Shown here: positions 10,293 through 18,288 of the stretch, piece after piece | How positions within the stretch are numbered: the first letter of the stretch is position 1 | Layout: each line of letters opens with the position of its first letter | Assembly: GCF_028898945.1 (NCBI RefSeq) | Contig: NZ_CP118607.1 | Location: 1,178,001-1,242,000, forward strand | Origin: Pseudomonas sp. PSKL.D1 | Lineage (GTDB): Bacteria > Pseudomonadota > Gammaproteobacteria > Pseudomonadales > Pseudomonadaceae | Reading direction: 5' to 3' | DNA length: 64,000 nt | Program-made: the position numbers and the translations under genes | The notes under the pieces: generated by a model | Database searches by the model: none | Seen by the model: only the letters and a program-made list of their open reading frames with translations | Told to the model about the DNA's origin: nothing

Positions 10293-10335
10293 TCACGACG
10301 TATGCTGTGGGGCTAAATCTTCAGGAGAGCCTTTC

Positions 10336-11076
10336 GTGACTCACAGCAACCGCATGCTTCTCGGCGTCAACATCGACCACGTGGCGACTCTGCGTCAGGC
10401 TCGGGGTACACGCTATCCGGACCCGGTCAAAGCCGCGCTGGACGCAGAGGAAGCGGGTGCCGACGGCATCACCGTGCACCTGCGTGAAGACCGCCGTCAT
10501 ATCCAGGAACGCGATGTACTGCTGCTCAAGGATGTGCTGCAAACCCGCATGAACTTCGAAATGGGCGTCACTGAAGAGATGATGGCCTTTGCCGAGAAAA
10601 TCCGCCCGGCGCATATCTGCCTGGTGCCTGAAACCCGCCAGGAACTGACCACTGAAGGTGGCCTGGACGTGGCTGGCCAGGAAGCGCGTATCAAGGCGGC
10701 AGTCGAGCGTCTGGCACGTACCGGTGCCGAAGTATCGCTGTTCATCGATGCCGATGAGCGGCAGATCGAAGCTTCGCGCCGCGTGGGTGCGCCCGCCATC
10801 GAACTGCACACTGGCCGTTATGCCGATGCCGAAACCCCGACCGAGGTGGCTGAAGAACTCAAGCGCATCGTTGACGGTGTCGCATTTGGCGTTGGCCAAG
10901 GCCTGATCGTCAATGCTGGCCATGGCCTGCACTATCACAACGTCGAGGCAGTGGCGGCGATCAAGGGCATCAACGAGCTGAACATTGGCCATGCGTTGGT
11001 GGCCCACGCCTTGTTCGTCGGCTTCAAGGCGGCGGTGGCGGAGATGAAGGCGCTGATCGTGGCAGCTTCGCGCTGA
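10336..11076 (+). CDS. pdxJ: pyridoxine 5'-phosphate synthase
   Basis: TIM-barrel enzyme joining 1-deoxyxylulose 5-phosphate with 3-amino-2-oxopropyl phosphate in vitamin B6 synthesis. 246 residues with the family signatures [17 protein letters not shown] near the N-terminus, [15 protein letters not shown], and GHGLHYHNV near the end. Start is GTG with AGGAGAG at good spacing. Last gene of the lepA-to-pdxJ run. Confidence 0.96.
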   Translation: MTHSNRMLLGVNIDHVATLRQARGTRYPDPVKAALDAEEAGADGITVHLREDRRHIQERDVLLLKDVLQTRMNFEMGVTEEMMAFAEKIRPAHICLVPETRQELTTEGGLDVAGQEARIKAAVERLARTGAEVSLFIDADERQIEASRRVGAPAIELHTGRYADAETPTEVAEELKRIVDGVAFGVGQGLIVNAGHGLHYHNVEAVAAIKGINELNIGHALVAHALFVGFKAAVAEMKALIVAASR

Positions 11077-11086
11077 TTGTTCGATT

Positions 11087-11116
11087 GCCTGTACCGGCCC
11101 TTTCGCGGGTACAGGC
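11087..11116. terminator. hairpin between convergent pdxJ and sensor kinase
   Basis: Stem GCCTGTACC/GGTACAGGC around an 12-base GC-rich loop, located between two convergent genes. No T-run follows, so it may be a weak bidirectional terminator or only an mRNA 3' hairpin. Confidence 0.4.
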
Positions 11117-11123
11117 AGCCTCT

Positions 11124-12506
11124 TCACTCTGCTCGAAATACCAAGGTGAACCGGGTCGGCCCTGAAGGGCTGCTGCTCACCTCGACCCTCCCCCCATGCA
11201 ACTGCATGATTGACTTGACGATCGCCAGCCCTAATCCGGTCCCGCCTTCCAGCCGCGAACGCCCGGACCCCACCCGGTAGAAGCGCTCGAACAATTGCGG
11301 CCAATGTTCCTCGGCAATTCCTGGCCCCTGATTTTCCACCCACATCAGCGCCTCGCTGCCGCGGCGTTCGACGCCCAACTGCACCGGCATTCCCTGCGGC
11401 CCATGGCGAATGGCATTACTCAGCAGGTTCGACAGCGCCCGCTGAAACATCAAGCGATCTGCCAGCGCTGTTCCCCAGCCTTGTATGCGCAATTCGATGG
11501 CCTTCAGTTCGGCGCTAAAGCCAAACAGCTCCAGCACCTGCCCGGCCTCGTCGGCCAGCGCCAGCGGCTTGAACCCAACTTGCACCTGCGGCTGGCTGAC
11601 CTGGGCGAGAAACAGCATGTCATTGATGATGCGGTTGAGCCGGGTAAGTTCTTCGATGCTGTCTTCCAATACTTCCCTGTAGTTTTCACTGTCGCGCTCG
11701 CGGGCAAGGGTGACCTGTGCCTTGCCCATCAAGTTGCTCAACGGTGTGCGAAGCTCGTGGGCGAGGTCGTCGGAAAATTGCGACAGCTGCTGCACTCCTT
11801 GGTCCAGCCGGTCGAGCATGACATTGATGCTGCCCGCCAACTCGGCCAGCTCCAACGGCAGCCCGGTGGCGGGTAAGCGGTGCTGCAAATCCTGGGCTGA
11901 AACGCGCCCGGCAATACGCCGAAAGTGGCGCAGCGGTTTAAGGCCACGCTGCATCAGCCACCAGGCTCCCGCACCGATCAATATCAGCAGCAACGGCAAG
12001 GCCAGCAGGGTCGAATGCAGGTAAGCCTGGAGTAAATCGTTGTCATCCGCGCGGTTAAGCGACATCGCCACCCGCACCGGCGTGTCATCGCGCAGACGCA
12101 TCACCCTCGTCACAGTCAGTATCTGGTTGCCTGTGCTGTCGCGCCACTCATGGTAAGTCAGCCGTATTTCGGCAGGAAACTCGCCCACACGTGACTCCAG
12201 TGCCGGGCCGAGGCTCAGAAGGTGAGGGTGCCGCCCATCCAGTGCCAGCACGCTGAGGCTGAGGTTGTCATGGCCCATGACCAGGTCGAGCAGCGGGTGG
12301 GCGCGGGTGCCGAGGTCTTCGCTGCGCAGGTCTACCCGAAGGTTGTGCTCCACCTGCAGCATCTTGCGCGCGAGGTCCTTGCGGGCGCGGCTATCAAGCT
12401 CGTGATCGAGCGCGAACACGGCCAGGCAGGCCAACAGCAACACCAGTGCTGCGCCCATCAGGGTTACACCCAGGCCCAGGCGCAGAGACAGGCTGGCCTG
12501 TTTCAA
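11124..12506 (-). CDS. heavy-metal-type sensor histidine kinase
   Basis: 460-residue membrane kinase. Two membrane segments (about 10-32 and 165-190) flank a periplasmic sensor; HAMP follows ([21 protein letters not shown]). The phosphoacceptor box is [20 protein letters not shown] and G boxes are [12 protein letters not shown] and [18 protein letters not shown]. It resembles CusS/CopS/IrlS kinases. It overlaps its response regulator by 4 bases (ATGA). The inducing signal cannot be read from sequence. Confidence 0.88.
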   Translation of the reverse strand: MKQASLSLRLGLGVTLMGAALVLLLACLAVFALDHELDSRARKDLARKMLQVEHNLRVDLRSEDLGTRAHPLLDLVMGHDNLSLSVLALDGRHPHLLSLGPALESRVGEFPAEIRLTYHEWRDSTGNQILTVTRVMRLRDDTPVRVAMSLNRADDNDLLQAYLHSTLLALPLLLILIGAGAWWLMQRGLKPLRHFRRIAGRVSAQDLQHRLPATGLPLELAELAGSINVMLDRLDQGVQQLSQFSDDLAHELRTPLSNLMGKAQVTLARERDSENYREVLEDSIEELTRLNRIINDMLFLAQVSQPQVQVGFKPLALADEAGQVLELFGFSAELKAIELRIQGWGTALADRLMFQRALSNLLSNAIRHGPQGMPVQLGVERRGSEALMWVENQGPGIAEEHWPQLFERFYRVGSGRSRLEGGTGLGLAIVKSIMQLHGGRVEVSSSPSGPTRFTLVFRAE

Positions 12507-13177
12507 GGGCGTGCCTCCAGCACATAGCCAACCCCACGCAGGGTGTGGATCAGTTTGTCTACGAACGGGTCGTCAATTTTTGCCCTGAGGCGGCGAATCG
12601 ACACTTCGACCACATTGGTGTCGCAGTCGAAATTCATGTCCCACACCAGCGAGATGATCTGGGTACGCGAAAGCACTTCGCCGCTCTGGCGCATCAGTAG
12701 ATGCAGCAGCGCGAACTCCTTGGCTGTGAGATCGATCCGTTGCCCGGCGCGGTAGGCCCGGTGGCGGCCAGGGTCCAGTTCAAGGTCGGCAACGCGCAGG
12801 GTGCTGGGCTGCAATTGTTGATCGTTACGCCGCAGCAGGGTGCGAATACGCGCCAACAGTTCAGGAAACTCGAAGGGCTTGAGCAGGTAATCGTCTGCCC
12901 CCAGGTCCAGCCCCTTGACCCGGTCTGCCAGGCGGCCGTGGGCGGTGAGCATCATGATGCGGGTAGCCGAGTCGCTGCGCAGCCGCTGCAGGACTGTCCA
13001 GCCATCAAGCTCCGGGAGGTTGACGTCGAGAATGATCAAGTCGTAAGGCTGTTGGCGGGCCAGGTGCAGGCCATCGGTGCCGGTGTGGGCGCAGTCCACC
13101 ACGTAGCCGTTTTCGCGCAGGCCTTGTTGCAGGTAATCGGCGGTGCGCAGTTCGTCTTCGATGATCAGCAGGCGCAT
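12503..13177 (-). CDS. OmpR-family response regulator (heavy-metal type)
   Basis: 224 residues from ATG 13177 ([16 protein letters not shown]). The receiver domain carries acidic pocket ED, phosphoacceptor Asp in [14 protein letters not shown], the Thr of MLTAHG and Lys of [11 protein letters not shown]. The winged-helix output domain spans about 130-222 ([30 protein letters not shown]). Closest by eye to CusR/CopR. First gene of the pair, divergent from the small periplasmic gene at 13425, a likely target. Confidence 0.9.
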   Translation of the reverse strand: MRLLIIEDELRTADYLQQGLRENGYVVDCAHTGTDGLHLARQQPYDLIILDVNLPELDGWTVLQRLRSDSATRIMMLTAHGRLADRVKGLDLGADDYLLKPFEFPELLARIRTLLRRNDQQLQPSTLRVADLELDPGRHRAYRAGQRIDLTAKEFALLHLLMRQSGEVLSRTQIISLVWDMNFDCDTNVVEVSIRRLRAKIDDPFVDKLIHTLRGVGYVLEARP

Positions 13178-13424
13178 AACAGGCTCGTGAGGTGATAGGG
13201 AGGGCGATTGTTGACCCTGAAGTGGGATCAGGGTCAACGGGCGGGATGTTACGGCATGAGAGTGCTTGGGTTGGGTAGATAACGGAATTGTAATGTTGAC
13301 GTTATGTGGCCGGCTGTTTCGGCGTTTGCGGCACATTGCAAGACTGTAATGCCCACCTCACCTTCGTGTTAGCTGACCCTCGATACGATGGCCCTGTCAG
13401 ATCGGTTATCACGAGGCAAACACG

Positions 13425-13628
13425 ATGAAACTGAGCAACTACCTGCTGCTGGCCACCTTGGCCTTGAGCAGTGCCGGCGCCTATGCCGAAGGCGGGGCCG
13501 AGCGCGCGCAGCAGTTTTGGGAGGCTTTCCGCCAGGACCAGCAGCGCCTGCATGGTGACAAGCAGCAAGCGATCGCAGAGCGCGAGCGCAAAGTGCAGGA
13601 AGTTGCCCGCGAGGTGGCCAAGGATTAA
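13425..13628 (+). CDS. small secreted protein, unknown function
   Basis: 67 residues: a clear signal peptide (MKLSNYLLLATLALSSAGAYA, about 21 residues) and a short, charged, probably helical mature part (QQFWEAFRQDQQRLHGDK...). No cysteines, and no metal motif beyond one His. Divergent from the two-component pair 250 bases away, so it may be its target; proteins of this size near metal two-component systems can be signalling or chaperone partners. Function not assigned. Confidence 0.75.
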   Translation: MKLSNYLLLATLALSSAGAYAEGGAERAQQFWEAFRQDQQRLHGDKQQAIAERERKVQEVAREVAKD

Positions 13629-13676
13629 GGCAGCAGCCCTTGCGTTGCGACAGCTCCTCAACGCAAGTGTGACTTC

Positions 13677-13700
13677 GGCGCCCCGAGGGGCGCCTTTTTT
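13677..13700 (+). terminator. intrinsic terminator of small periplasmic gene
   Basis: Perfect 8-bp stem GGCGCCCC/GGGGCGCC with a two-base loop, then a T-run beginning at 13695. It touches the stop codon of convergent cmoB. Confidence 0.85.
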
Positions 13701-14655
13701 ACTTGCGAGCCAGCAGCGTGGCGCGGCGTGGCGCGGGCAGGCCCTCGACGGTTTTGCTGTGGTCGTTCGGGTCGAGGAAATCGCCCAGCGACTGGTAGCG
13801 CATCCACTCTGTACTGCGCTGCTCCTCGACGCTGGTCACGCTGACGTCCACACAGCGCACATCACTGAAGCCGGCCCGGCGCAGCCAGCGCTCCAGCGCC
13901 GGGACCGAAGGCAGGTACCAAACATTACGCATTTGCGCATAACGGTCTTCTGGCACCAGCACATGCTGCTCGTCACCTTCGATAACCAATGTCTCCAATA
14001 CCAGTTCGCCACCTTTCACCAGGCAGTCTTTGAGCGCCAGCAGGTGCTCGATCGGCGAGCGGCGATGGTAGAACACGCCCATGGAGAAGACGGTATCGAA
14101 CCCTTCCAGGTTGGCCGGCAAGTCTTCCAGCGCGAACGGCAGGTGCCAGGCAGGCAGGTCGGGCAGGTATTGTTGCACTGCCTGGAACTGGCAGAAGAAC
14201 AGCCAGTTGGGGTCTACGCCGATGACCATGTCGGCCCCGGCCCCAAGCATGCGCCACTGGTAATAGCCGTTGCCGCAACCCACATCCAGCACTCGCTTGC
14301 CCTTGAGGTCCAGGTGCGGACCGACGCGTGACCACTTCCAGTCCGAGCGCCATTCGGTGTCCACGTGTACGCCAAACAGGTCGAATGGCCCTTTGCGCCA
14401 CGGCGAAAGCCCCATCAGCGCCTGGCGTACTTGCGCGCGCGTGGCGTCGTCGCAGTCGCAATCAAGGCGTAGGCCTTCTTTGAGGTCGATTTCGGTCGGC
14501 TGCAGGGCCGGCAGTGCGTCCAGTGCACCGCGCCAGCGATCCAGGTCGCCATGGCCTTTTTCCAGTTTGGCATCCAGTTGCGCTTGCAGGCCTTGCGACC
14601 AGGAAGCCAGCGGCGTGCCCGCCAGGCGGCGGGTGAGGGGGGACAAATCGATCAT
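13699..14655 (-). CDS. cmoB: tRNA U34 carboxymethyltransferase
   Basis: Transfers the carboxymethyl group of carboxy-SAM to 5-hydroxyuridine at tRNA position 34, forming cmo5U. 318 residues; Rossmann methyltransferase core with [20 protein letters not shown] (about 120-140), [14 protein letters not shown] and [16 protein letters not shown]. Its ATG overlaps the stop of cmoA (ATGA), so the two form one operon. Confidence 0.95.
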   Translation of the reverse strand: MIDLSPLTRRLAGTPLASWSQGLQAQLDAKLEKGHGDLDRWRGALDALPALQPTEIDLKEGLRLDCDCDDATRAQVRQALMGLSPWRKGPFDLFGVHVDTEWRSDWKWSRVGPHLDLKGKRVLDVGCGNGYYQWRMLGAGADMVIGVDPNWLFFCQFQAVQQYLPDLPAWHLPFALEDLPANLEGFDTVFSMGVFYHRRSPIEHLLALKDCLVKGGELVLETLVIEGDEQHVLVPEDRYAQMRNVWYLPSVPALERWLRRAGFSDVRCVDVSVTSVEEQRSTEWMRYQSLGDFLDPNDHSKTVEGLPAPRRATLLARK

Positions 14656-15413
14656 GGCAGGGCTATCAGCGAGGCGAAATTAAGGCATTGGAACCACGGC
14701 ACCACCTTGGAGAAGCCCGCGGCGTGCAGACGTTCGGTGTGGGCTTCGAGGGTGTCCGGTTTCATGACGTTTTCTATGGCACTGCGCTTCTGGGCGATTT
14801 CCAGTTCGCTGTAGCCATTGGCGCGTTTGAAGTCCAGGTGCAGCTCGTTGAGCAGGGCTTGCTGATCGTCATCGGCAAAGCGCAGTTTTTCCGAGAGGAT
14901 CAGCGCGCCGCCCGGTAGCAAGGCTTGATGGATACGGGCGAGCAACGCCTGGCGCTGGTCAGGTGCGATGAACTGCAGGGTGAAGTTCATCGCCACTACC
15001 GAGGCTGGCTCAAGGGGCAGGGCAAGAATATCGGCCTCCAGCACTTGCACGGGCAGCAGTTCCTGGAACATCGAATCCTGTGCGGTCAGGTACTGGCGGC
15101 AGCGTTCGACCATCGCCGCGGAGTTGTCTACAGCGATGACCCGGCAACCGTCGCTGCGCACATGGCGGCGCAGCGACTGCGTCACTGCACCGAGCGAGGC
15201 GCCCAGGTCGTACAGTGCTGTATGCGGCTGGGCAAAGCGGGCTGCGAGCACGCCCAGATTTTCCACGATGGTGGGGTAACCCGGCACCGAGCGCTTGATC
15301 ATGTCCGGGAACACGCGCACCACGTCTTCGTTGAAGGCGAAGTCGGGCACTTGCTCCAGGGGTTGAGAGAAAAGGCGGTCAGGGGATTGGGTCACAGGAG
15401 GCTCAGCAGACAC
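14652..15413 (-). CDS. cmoA: carboxy-SAM synthase
   Basis: Makes carboxy-S-adenosylmethionine from SAM and prephenate for CmoB. The core contains [31 protein letters not shown] and [10 protein letters not shown]. The frame gives 253 residues from GTG 15413; an internal GTG giving MTQSPDRLF is equally possible, and the start is not settled. Operon with cmoB. Confidence 0.94.
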   Translation of the reverse strand: MSAEPPVTQSPDRLFSQPLEQVPDFAFNEDVVRVFPDMIKRSVPGYPTIVENLGVLAARFAQPHTALYDLGASLGAVTQSLRRHVRSDGCRVIAVDNSAAMVERCRQYLTAQDSMFQELLPVQVLEADILALPLEPASVVAMNFTLQFIAPDQRQALLARIHQALLPGGALILSEKLRFADDDQQALLNELHLDFKRANGYSELEIAQKRSAIENVMKPDTLEAHTERLHAAGFSKVVPWFQCLNFASLIALP

Positions 15414-15641
15414 TGTCGAAGGCCGTCATTCTATCCAAAAGACTCCCTGGCTGCCTATTTATCGGACCAGAGCACACGGGGAGGGAGCGCGGTTCCACTA
15501 CTCATGAATCTGTCATTGCAAGGCGAACTTTCTGTCAAGTAATTATTGATCGCCTGATCTCTGCAATACGGTCTGAATATTAATATTCATCCACGAATGG
15601 CTTGGGCCGATCGTATTGGCTTGAATATTTTGGAGATCTTC

Positions 15642-16817
15642 ATGGGTGATGATGTTATCGAAAGTTCGATATTGATTGAGGCTGCTGAAGGCGTGATGCC
15701 GGAACACAAGCCATATACCAAACTGACGGAGGAAGAGCAGGTTTTGCTGGTGCCGGATCAAATTTTCAGATTCAAGGAAAATGAGCCGGCATTCATTTTT
15801 AGCAAGGAGAACCTGGTTTCGATCAGGCGGTATGTAAAAAAAATACGTCAGCTGCCTCAAGAGGAAGAAGTTTCAAATAATGTAGTGTTTCCCTCCATGG
15901 GGATTCAGGCCGTTGATGTGAACGGCTTTTACAATAATTTGCGCTCCCATGCGGGTATGTGGGACGGCATTGAAAATTTGTGCAAAACAACGGGGGCTGA
16001 CCTACAGGTATTCGCCGAGGATTTGCTCGCTGAGGGCGGAGCATTTATTGATGAAATAAAAGGCATGGAAAGTTGGGGTGTAGGGGGCTCCACCGAGCCG
16101 TCCAAAGATCAGGATTTGCCTGCTGACGAAGAGGCGCTATTCAAGGAAAGCGTGGAAAATTATCTGGGTGGTCTTTCAGATAATATAAAAGATAAGCTGG
16201 AAGGTATTCGTACACTTAAGAAGATTATCGATGTGTTTGGTAATGATATCTTTAATGTCTTGGAGCCTACCGCAACGAGTTTGTCGCTGGCCATTGCGCA
16301 GAATGATAACTCCGGAATGCTGGCTGATTTGGAAGAAAAGATTGGAACGCTGGATGTTGAAATAAAACAACTCCTTGATGAATATAATTCTCTTGTTGGG
16401 ACATCCTTTGCGGGTTTGGTTTTTGGCCCCATCGGGCTGCTGGTGACTGGGGGTATCTACGGGGCGCAGGCCGAGACAGTGAGAGCCCAGAAGAACGAAA
16501 AGATAGCCGAGCGGGAAGAATTGGCTAAATCCAAAAACCTGTTAATCGTGGGGGGTGGAGATTTCGATTTCATACGAGCAGATGTAGAGGATATAAAATT
16601 CCGCTTGGTGGATGTCGGCACGGCTGTCAAGAACCTCGAGGATGTATGGGTGCTGCTGGAAAGCTACATGACTACATCATTGGCTAAGGCAGGGCGGGTT
16701 ACAACCCAGCTTGCTTTAAAGCGCTTCGTACGGAATTTCGAACTTGTCATAAAGCCGTGGGAAAAGATCCAGGGTGTTACTAAAAACATATCGAAGCTGT
16801 TCAATGAGGTCATGTGA
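15642..16817 (+). CDS. XaxA/PaxA-like binary cytotoxin subunit A
   Basis: 391 residues from ATG 15642 (TTGGAG upstream; the ATG at 15597 has no ribosome site). Mostly helical and coiled-coil, with a hydrophobic hairpin near residues 245-272 (GTSFAGLVFGPIGLLVTGG) typical of alpha-pore-forming toxins. Length, helical layout, hairpin position and a smaller coiled-coil partner directly downstream match the alpha-xenorhabdolysin A family, which pairs with XaxB to make pores. No signal peptide, as in the family. Codons are AT-richer than in cmoA or lon, suggesting transfer. Assigned by pattern and memory only. Confidence 0.72.
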   Translation: MGDDVIESSILIEAAEGVMPEHKPYTKLTEEEQVLLVPDQIFRFKENEPAFIFSKENLVSIRRYVKKIRQLPQEEEVSNNVVFPSMGIQAVDVNGFYNNLRSHAGMWDGIENLCKTTGADLQVFAEDLLAEGGAFIDEIKGMESWGVGGSTEPSKDQDLPADEEALFKESVENYLGGLSDNIKDKLEGIRTLKKIIDVFGNDIFNVLEPTATSLSLAIAQNDNSGMLADLEEKIGTLDVEIKQLLDEYNSLVGTSFAGLVFGPIGLLVTGGIYGAQAETVRAQKNEKIAEREELAKSKNLLIVGGGDFDFIRADVEDIKFRLVDVGTAVKNLEDVWVLLESYMTTSLAKAGRVTTQLALKRFVRNFELVIKPWEKIQGVTKNISKLFNEVM

Positions 16818-16829
16818 CGAGGGGGAGTT

Positions 16830-17774
16830 ATGGTTGACGGTAAACACGTATTGCCCGAGCTTGAAGTGATGTATCAGGTGGAAACAGAAATGCGTGCTAT
16901 CTACTACGGTGGTACGGCAAATATGCTGCCTGCCGTGCGTGAGCAGCTGCTGGATCTTGTGAGTTACATTGTTGTTGCTAACAACACACTACGAGAGAAG
17001 ACGGTGTTGGCACTTGTGATGTTGGATAATGAGCTTGATAGCCCGGGGTCGAGCGTTCATGAAGATGATCTGGTTGCGCTGCGTTATGCAGTTCAAACAG
17101 AGGTTTCTCAAGTTGTGGCCGCGATGGAAAAGGTTGCAGGCTACCGAGCACCCAGTATTCAGACGTTAAAAAACCAGCAAGAGGAGTTGGTTGCGACGCG
17201 CCGCGAATCCATGGCAAGAGTTCAGGAACAGGTGATAAAAAAAGAGCAGGATCTAAAGGGCCTGGATGAAATTTTAAAGACACTGGATCGGCCTTCTGTG
17301 CATAAAGCGCTGAGCAACGCGATTCCAAAGGAGAGTGATATTGATGTGGCGCTTGCCACATTCAAAGACCCTACGGTGAGCCCGGAATTGGTCAAGGCTG
17401 CTCTGCACAATCTCAATAAAAATATGGAAGTATTGGCACAAGGGCGTGAATTTGCTGATGTTCTCAAGGCCAGGCGGACGCTGTGCAAAGCCAGGGACGA
17501 GAGTGCCAAGACACAGCGGGAGCTTGAGCTAAAACTTGGGCAGGCGGAGGAGGCGCTCACCCAGTTTGACAATGCGAATGAGTTTCTTGAAAAGCGCAAA
17601 CCGTGGGTGGTACAGGCAGAAAAATTTGCTGGCAGTTGGCAGGCCCATGAGCAGGCGCTGAGTAAGACCAAGGAATGTGAATCGCTCCAGATCGCGTTGA
17701 CCAATGCACGCGACTACCTCCTGGCCTTGCGGCGCCATTTTGAGAAAGGCGCAAGTTCAGCTATCTCACCTTGA
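16830..17774 (+). CDS. XaxB/PaxB-like binary cytotoxin subunit B
   Basis: 314 residues, start ATG 16830 behind GAGGGGGAG, 12 bases after subunit A. Strongly helical with long heptad-like runs (about 115-160 and 205-265) and a central segment rich in short hydrophobics, as in XaxB. In the xenorhabdolysin model, B activates and orients A for membrane entry. The 3' end overlaps the convergent inhibitor-like gene by 14 bases. Confidence 0.68.
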   Translation: MVDGKHVLPELEVMYQVETEMRAIYYGGTANMLPAVREQLLDLVSYIVVANNTLREKTVLALVMLDNELDSPGSSVHEDDLVALRYAVQTEVSQVVAAMEKVAGYRAPSIQTLKNQQEELVATRRESMARVQEQVIKKEQDLKGLDEILKTLDRPSVHKALSNAIPKESDIDVALATFKDPTVSPELVKAALHNLNKNMEVLAQGREFADVLKARRTLCKARDESAKTQRELELKLGQAEEALTQFDNANEFLEKRKPWVVQAEKFAGSWQAHEQALSKTKECESLQIALTNARDYLLALRRHFEKGASSAISP

Positions 17775-18153
17775 TCTCGCAGTCAAATGTTTGCACTGGC
17801 TTAACTTCTGGTGCCCAGGGCTGCTGATAAACCAGCACCAAATGCCCTTCGCCGGCGGCGCGGGCCTCGAAGCGCCAGGTAGAAACACCCGCGCTGCCAA
17901 CGATGCCGGCGTCTTCCGGAGCGCTGTATACCTCTGGGCCGAGGTTACGCATTATCTGTGACGCAGGGTTTTGCAGCAGCCAGCGGTAACCGGTGGATGG
18001 GTTGCTCGGCAAGGAAAGCGTAAGTACCTGCCCAACCTGCAAGCGCTGGGGGCACTCGCTTTCGGCGTCCAGTTCGACCGGTTGCTGTGGATATTGGGCG
18101 CAGGCGGTGAGCAAAGCGAGGCTCAGGGGTACAAGCAGGCGAGGGCTGGTCAT
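17761..18153 (-). CDS. chagasin-like (I42) protease inhibitor lipoprotein
   Basis: 130 residues with a lipoprotein signal (SLALLTACAQ, lipobox Cys near residue 18). The three loops of cysteine-protease inhibitor family I42 are present: NPSTGYRW, STWRFEARAAGEG and YQQPWAP, matching the chagasin NPTTGY / GxG / RPW loops. Probably an envelope-anchored inhibitor. Convergent with, and overlapping, the toxin B gene. Confidence 0.85.
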   Translation of the reverse strand: MTSPRLLVPLSLALLTACAQYPQQPVELDAESECPQRLQVGQVLTLSLPSNPSTGYRWLLQNPASQIMRNLGPEVYSAPEDAGIVGSAGVSTWRFEARAAGEGHLVLVYQQPWAPEVKPVQTFDCEIKVR

Positions 18154-18223
18154 GGTGGCTCCGGAGACTGGCGGTGGCCTGAGGATAACCGAAGCATCTG
18201 GTTTTTTGTGCTGGGCTTGATGG

Positions 18224-18278
18224 CCCTTTTCGCAGAGGAGTAAGTCGGTGCGTTGATCCGACTTACTCCGCGAAAGGG
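18224..18278. terminator. long bidirectional hairpin downstream of lon
   Basis: Nested inverted repeat: CCCTTTTCGC...GCGAAAGGG outside and a perfect 12-bp GGAGTAAGTCGG/CCGACTTACTCC inside, 10 bases from the lon stop. No T-run on the lon side; it probably protects or terminates the lon transcript. Confidence 0.55.
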
Positions 18279-18288
18279 CAGGTACAAG

